Positions 14,542 through 16,997 of a stretch of 16,997 nt of DNA are shown in pieces; positions within the stretch are counted from its first letter, which is position 1, and each line of letters begins with the position of its first letter. The notes beneath the pieces are model-generated. The model ran no database searches and was not told the origin of the DNA. It worked only from the letters and a program-made list of their open reading frames with translations. Source of the DNA: an uncultured bacterium. GTDB lineage: Bacteria > Cyanobacteriota > Vampirovibrionia > Gastranaerophilales > Gastranaerophilaceae. Location of the stretch: NCBI GenBank assembly GCA_949299435.1, contig CASGAK010000021.1, positions 1-16,997 on the forward strand, in the 5' to 3' direction. The position numbers and the translations under genes are program-made.

Positions 14542-15684
14542 TTAATTTTTATTGAATTTTTTCTTAATTGTATCAAATAAAGAGCCGTTTACTTTAGGTT
14601 CTTTTTCTACAACCAATTCAGCTTCAATAACTTTTGAGCCGTCGGTTGCTTGGACTTTTTTTGCGGCTTCTTCTGCGTCAATTTGTTTATTCACAATCAC
14701 AGTTTGTAATACTTGGATAATATTTGATACTATTAAATAAATAAGTACACCTGCTGGAATTGGAATTATTACAAATGTTGCTATAATCATTACAGGCATG
14801 AATGTACCCATTGATTTTTGGATTGCTTGTTGAGTCGGATCATCAGACATTTGAGTTTTTGTCTGAGCCATCATTAATTTTTGAGACAGCCACATTGTAA
14901 GTCCGAATAACGCAATTAAAGCGAGCACGTCCCAGTGGAATGAATGTTCTACGGCTTTGGAGGGGACTGATGCTGTCAGTAATCCGCCGTTACGTTCAAA
15001 AGATACTTTTTCAGTTTCTTTTGTATTTACGTCCGTTATTGTCATTTCAGCTTTTTGTATCTGCTCTAGCTGGCTGAATTTTAAATCTAATTGGTCGAGG
15101 CTTACTTTGAAGTCAATCGGCTCACCAGGAGTTAAATCTCCTTGAATTTCCAATGCCTTATTGGGTTTATCAACTTTTACGTTTTCAAGTGTTTCATTAG
15201 GCAAATATACAGTTGCAGTTTTCCCCAAAATAAAAGTATCATACTTTGATGTGCCCATAATGCCGTCGTTTGAAATTCCTGCTGAGGCTCTTAATGTTGT
15301 ATCCAGGCGGTTTATGAACAGAAATTTTGAATTGCCTGCGATTTGTATAAACTGCGGACTCATTAATGCTGAGTATAAAAGAATGAATACAGGCATTTGT
15401 ACCAGTAATGGTAAGCAGCCTCCCATCGGATTAAATTTATGTTCTTTGTAGAACTCCATCATTTTCATTTGCATTTTTTGCGGATCATTTTTGTATCTGT
15501 CCTGTATAGCCTTTAATTTTGGCTGCAAAGTCTGCATCATACGCATAGAACGTTGTTGAGATACGTTCAGCGGCCATAAAATCATTCTTACAATTATAGT
15601 CAATACAATTATTGCTATTCCGTAATTTCCGACAAATTGTGCGAGCATTTTTAATGCTTCAATAGTTAAAGTTGTAAAATCCAA
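14542..15684 (-). CDS. yidC: Membrane protein insertase YidC (cyanobacterial-style)
   Basis: YidC inserts and folds inner-membrane proteins, alone or with SecYEG. The 380-residue protein lacks the large N-terminal periplasmic domain of E. coli YidC. Visible parts: first core helix (about 20-40) with the groove arginine Arg33 in IVRMILWPL; the cytoplasmic helical hairpin (about 42-85); GCLPLLVQMPVFILLY (89-104); a long extracytoplasmic loop (about 110-250); three more helices (about 251-270, 293-312, 313-333); and a charged tail. The loop between the second and third core helices is far longer than in Firmicutes YidC and resembles that of cyanobacteria. The start is TTG at 15684 (MDFTTL), three bases after AGGG; no in-frame ATG precedes it, and the next is Met13. 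It is co-transcribed with queA. Confidence 0.96.
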   Translation of the reverse strand: MDFTTLTIEALKMLAQFVGNYGIAIIVLTIIVRMILWPLNVSQQRSMRMMQTLQPKLKAIQDRYKNDPQKMQMKMMEFYKEHKFNPMGGCLPLLVQMPVFILLYSALMSPQFIQIAGNSKFLFINRLDTTLRASAGISNDGIMGTSKYDTFILGKTATVYLPNETLENVKVDKPNKALEIQGDLTPGEPIDFKVSLDQLDLKFSQLEQIQKAEMTITDVNTKETEKVSFERNGGLLTASVPSKAVEHSFHWDVLALIALFGLTMWLSQKLMMAQTKTQMSDDPTQQAIQKSMGTFMPVMIIATFVIIPIPAGVLIYLIVSNIIQVLQTVIVNKQIDAEEAAKKVQATDGSKVIEAELVVEKEPKVNGSLFDTIKKKFNKN

Positions 15685-15722
15685 TTTCCCTAATCCTCAT
15701 AATCTAAAAATGTATATATTTA

Positions 15723-15750
15723 ATTGTATTACAAAAAAAGAAAGCGTCAA
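15723..15750 (-). promoter_or_regulatory. Promoter of yidC-queA
   Basis: Minus-strand TTGACG (15745-15750), 16-base spacer, TACAAT (15723-15728), each one mismatch from consensus. The predicted start is near 15716, about 32 bases before the TTG start. The -35 box lies in the loop of the terminator hairpin of the upstream regulator gene, so terminator and promoter are physically merged. Confidence 0.6.
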
Positions 15751-15769
15751 TTAGGGAGCTTTCTTTTTT
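15733..15769 (-). terminator. Rho-independent terminator of the 106-residue regulator
   Basis: AAAAAAGAAAGC (15734-15745) and GCTTTCTTTTTT (15758-15769) form a perfect 12-bp inverted repeat around a 12-base loop. On the minus strand the GAAAGC/GCTTTC stem is followed by a run of seven T, the classic terminator form. The stop codon of the regulator overlaps the first arm. The repeat is symmetrical, so it could also work on the plus strand. Confidence 0.85.
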
Positions 15770-16088
15770 ATTTAGCAAATGTATCGGTAATTTTTAGAAC
15801 TTGTTTTAGCTCCTGCAATGAGAGCCTGTTTAGCCGGTTGTTAATCTGTCTTATCACGTCCGCTTTTGAAGCATTTTTAATTTCAACCTGACATAACACG
15901 TCTGGTGTTATGTCGAACTCCTCGCAAATTTTGTTTATGCTCTCAGCTGAAGGCATGCAATAGTTACATTCAATCTTGCTTATTGAACGTGAAGACATAC
16001 CCAACTTTTCAGCAAATTGCTCCTGAGTTAATTTATGTTTCAATCTCAAGTTTTTAATATTGGAATTTATTAATTTTTTAAAATCCAT
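15768..16088 (-). CDS. Cro/C1-type (XRE) HTH regulator
   Basis: A 106-residue transcription factor. The N-terminal DNA-binding domain (about 8-68) has the full Cro/C1 pattern: LRLKHKLTQEQFAEKLG (14-30), the recognition-helix region MSSRSISKIE (31-40), and NKICEEFDITPDVL (52-65) closing the domain. A short C-terminal helical extension (about 75-106) may dimerise it. The gene stands alone, with its own terminator and a leader of unusual structure. There is no ribosome binding site before the ATG, a TATTAT box lies six bases upstream, and a 16-bp perfect inverted repeat covers the start codon. Autoregulation through that repeat is likely but inferred. The target genes are not evident. Confidence 0.9.
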   Translation of the reverse strand: MDFKKLINSNIKNLRLKHKLTQEQFAEKLGMSSRSISKIECNYCMPSAESINKICEEFDITPDVLCQVEIKNASKADVIRQINNRLNRLSLQELKQVLKITDTFAK

Positions 16089-16120
16089 AATTAAATAATA
16101 AAAAATTTAATTATGGATTT
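16081..16120. repeat. Perfect 16-bp inverted repeat over the regulator start codon
   Basis: AAATCCATAATTAAAT (16081-16096), an 8-base spacer AATAAAAA, and ATTTAATTATGGATTT (16105-16120) are exact reverse complements. The left arm contains the regulator's start codon (16086-16088). The right arm contains a mirror-image plus-strand ATGGATTTG. It could be the regulator's own operator, or, in a transcript from further upstream, a hairpin that hides the start codon. Confidence 0.9.
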
Positions 16121-16181
16121 GAATGAACTAATTGGATTTAATGTAGAACTATTTTGATACAAGATATTCTTTCCTCAACAA

Positions 16182-16202
16182 ACACACACACACACACACA
16201 CA
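16182..16202. repeat. (AC)10 dinucleotide microsatellite
   Basis: Ten AC units plus one A, preceded by AACAA and followed by ACACG. It is intergenic, about 94 bases upstream of the regulator start. On the minus strand it is (GT)10 and would lie in the leader if the promoter at 16220-16246 is used. Uninterrupted dinucleotide tracts of this length are prone to slippage. Confidence 0.95.
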
Positions 16203-16219
16203 ACACGAACCCACGAGGT

Positions 16220-16246
16220 ATTATATCGGGTAAGTTTTTTAAATCA
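16220..16246 (-). promoter_or_regulatory. Possible upstream promoter for the 106-residue regulator
   Basis: Minus-strand TATAAT (16220-16225) is exact, with TTGATT 16 bases upstream as a weak -35 box. A transcript from about 16213 would have a leader of about 125 bases carrying the GT repeat and the inverted repeat before the start codon. Confidence 0.4.
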
Positions 16247-16325
16247 AATAAAATATTAATAATATCTCCATTTTTTAAAATTTGTTTTTATCCCCTTAAA
16301 TAAAGGGTAATTCATAAAATAACGG

Positions 16326-16997
16326 CTATTTTATTTTTATTGAAAAAATTTGTTTCCCGAAATTTTTAGCTGAAAATTCTTTAGTAAATTTTATAAAGTC
16401 TTGTGCTATTTCATTTGCCGGTATTTCTAAGTTGTAAATTTTGTCTGCTTTTTTAAGATATTCTATAAATTCGTTTTTGTTTATTGCTGCACTCAGCTTG
16501 TCAGCTTTTTTAACCAAATAATTCAAAATAGTTTCGTATAAAACTTGATCTGAGTTTAAATATATTACGGTTTTGGTGGTGCTTTTATTTTGGATTTGCT
16601 TGTAATATCGTATAAGGTTGGCTTTTTTAGCGATTGTCTCGGGCTTTAGGTAAAATAAGGTCGGTTTTTTAAGTGCTAAAGTGTTGTATTCTTTTGTAGA
16701 AAGATTTATAAGTTTTGCTGACTTAGTAACATTTTCTGCTATAGTTTCAGGTTTTAAATAAAATAACGTAGGGTGTTTTAGTGCAGCTTGGATAAAGTCT
16801 TTTTGTGAAATTGATAAGAGAGAGGTCGTTTTTTTGATGTTATTTACAATGGTTTCAGGGTTGTAGCAGAATATCGGAGGTTGTTTTAAGGCTGAGGTTA
16901 TTAATTGTTTAGAATTTATTTTGAGTAATTTTGCTGTGTTTTTTATGTTTCCTGAAATCGTTTCTGGTTTCATGTAAAATAATGGAGGCTGTTTTAA
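16326..16997 (-). CDS. mTERF-like tandem-repeat protein, 3' part (5' end outside window)
   Basis: The frame is open from the right edge to the stop at 16326, giving 223 residues in view. The first in-frame ATG in the window (16973) lies inside a repeat, so the real start is outside. Three full 36-residue units (window residues 1-36, 37-72, 73-108) and a partial fourth are present. Each begins L-K-x-P-x-L/I-F and has P-E-T-I, then an N-I/V or similar helix, an L-L-x-I/L-S turn and a closing helix. This alpha-helical pattern, with a proline near the start of each unit, resembles mTERF motifs, which form nucleic-acid-binding solenoids in organelles. The non-repeat C-terminus (about 125-223) is Lys/Ile-rich and helical. 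Function is unknown; binding to DNA or RNA is inference. Confidence 0.85.
   Translation of the reverse strand, partial: LKQPPLFYMKPETISGNIKNTAKLLKINSKQLITSALKQPPIFCYNPETIVNNIKKTTSLLSISQKDFIQAALKHPTLFYLKPETIAENVTKSAKLINLSTKEYNTLALKKPTLFYLKPETIAKKANLIRYYKQIQNKSTTKTVIYLNSDQVLYETILNYLVKKADKLSAAINKNEFIEYLKKADKIYNLEIPANEIAQDFIKFTKEFSAKNFGKQIFSIKIK
16674..16997 (-). repeat. 108-bp coding tandem repeat (36-residue units)
   Basis: Units lie at 16890-16997, 16782-16889 and 16674-16781, with a partial unit at about 16620-16673. Protein similarity is clear in the block LKxPxLFYxKPETI. At DNA level the copies are diverged but still recognisable, so the array is old and not a recent slippage product. Confidence 0.8.

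Noticed and set aside
16190..16230. tRNA-like GGGTTCGTG on the minus strand
   Set aside because: The flanks do not form a T-arm or acceptor stem and no cloverleaf can be drawn.
16293..16310. CCCTT-AAATA-AAGGG hairpin as terminator of the mTERF-like gene
   Set aside because: The stem is only 5 bp and no T-run follows on either strand.

Overview
The window is a low-GC bacterial chromosomal segment with dense, mostly minus-strand housekeeping genes and no mobile elements, CRISPR array or RNA gene that I can see. The organism looks like an anaerobic, fermentative, diderm bacterium. It encodes a three-subunit [FeFe] hydrogenase, the lipid A kinase LpxK and an outer-membrane lipid-transport (MCE) protein. 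Three features point to a non-photosynthetic relative of the Cyanobacteria, best guess Gastranaerophilales / Vampirovibrionia ('Melainabacteria'). These are a cyanobacterial-style YidC of about 380 residues with a large extracytoplasmic loop, a stand-alone prepilin starting MKKGFTLSEVLITLG, and mTERF-like repeats. This placement is inference from protein style; no marker gene was searched.

Layout. (1) 1-4790: a plus-strand membrane-protein tail enters from the left edge and meets the end of a minus-strand operon. That operon reads hydC-hydB-hydA followed by a small exported cysteine-containing protein. It has a good sigma70-type promoter and a perfect 8+4+8 palindrome at the expected transcription start. 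(2) 4818-7864: a DUF2339 multi-membrane protein behind an exact-consensus promoter, then endonuclease III (nth) preceded by a small Cro/C1-type regulator that may be leaderless. (3) 7893-8635: a divergent, stand-alone type IV prepilin-like gene. (4) 8642-12169: an envelope cluster read right to left: signal-less lytic transglycosylase, 90-residue hypothetical, MCE/MlaD-like protein, lpxK. (5) 12363-13481: an unrecognised plus-strand protein with an HEIDH zinc-protease-like motif. (6) 13484-15684: yidC-queA, with yidC starting at TTG. (7) 15733-16325: a second Cro/C1-type regulator with a strong terminator, a 16-bp perfect inverted repeat covering its start codon, and a (AC)10 microsatellite upstream. 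(8) 16326-16997: the 3' part of a gene made of 36-residue mTERF-like tandem repeats, continuing past the right edge.

How the genes work together. The hydrogenase would dispose of electrons from NADH and reduced ferredoxin as H2. Its maturases (HydE/F/G) are not in the window and must lie elsewhere. YidC, LpxK, the MCE protein and the transglycosylase serve envelope building; QueA and Nth serve tRNA modification and DNA repair. The most unusual parts are the regulatory architecture around the two regulators, the palindrome at the hydrogenase promoter, the orphan HExxH protein and the mTERF-like repeat protein. No clearly new multi-gene system could be identified.
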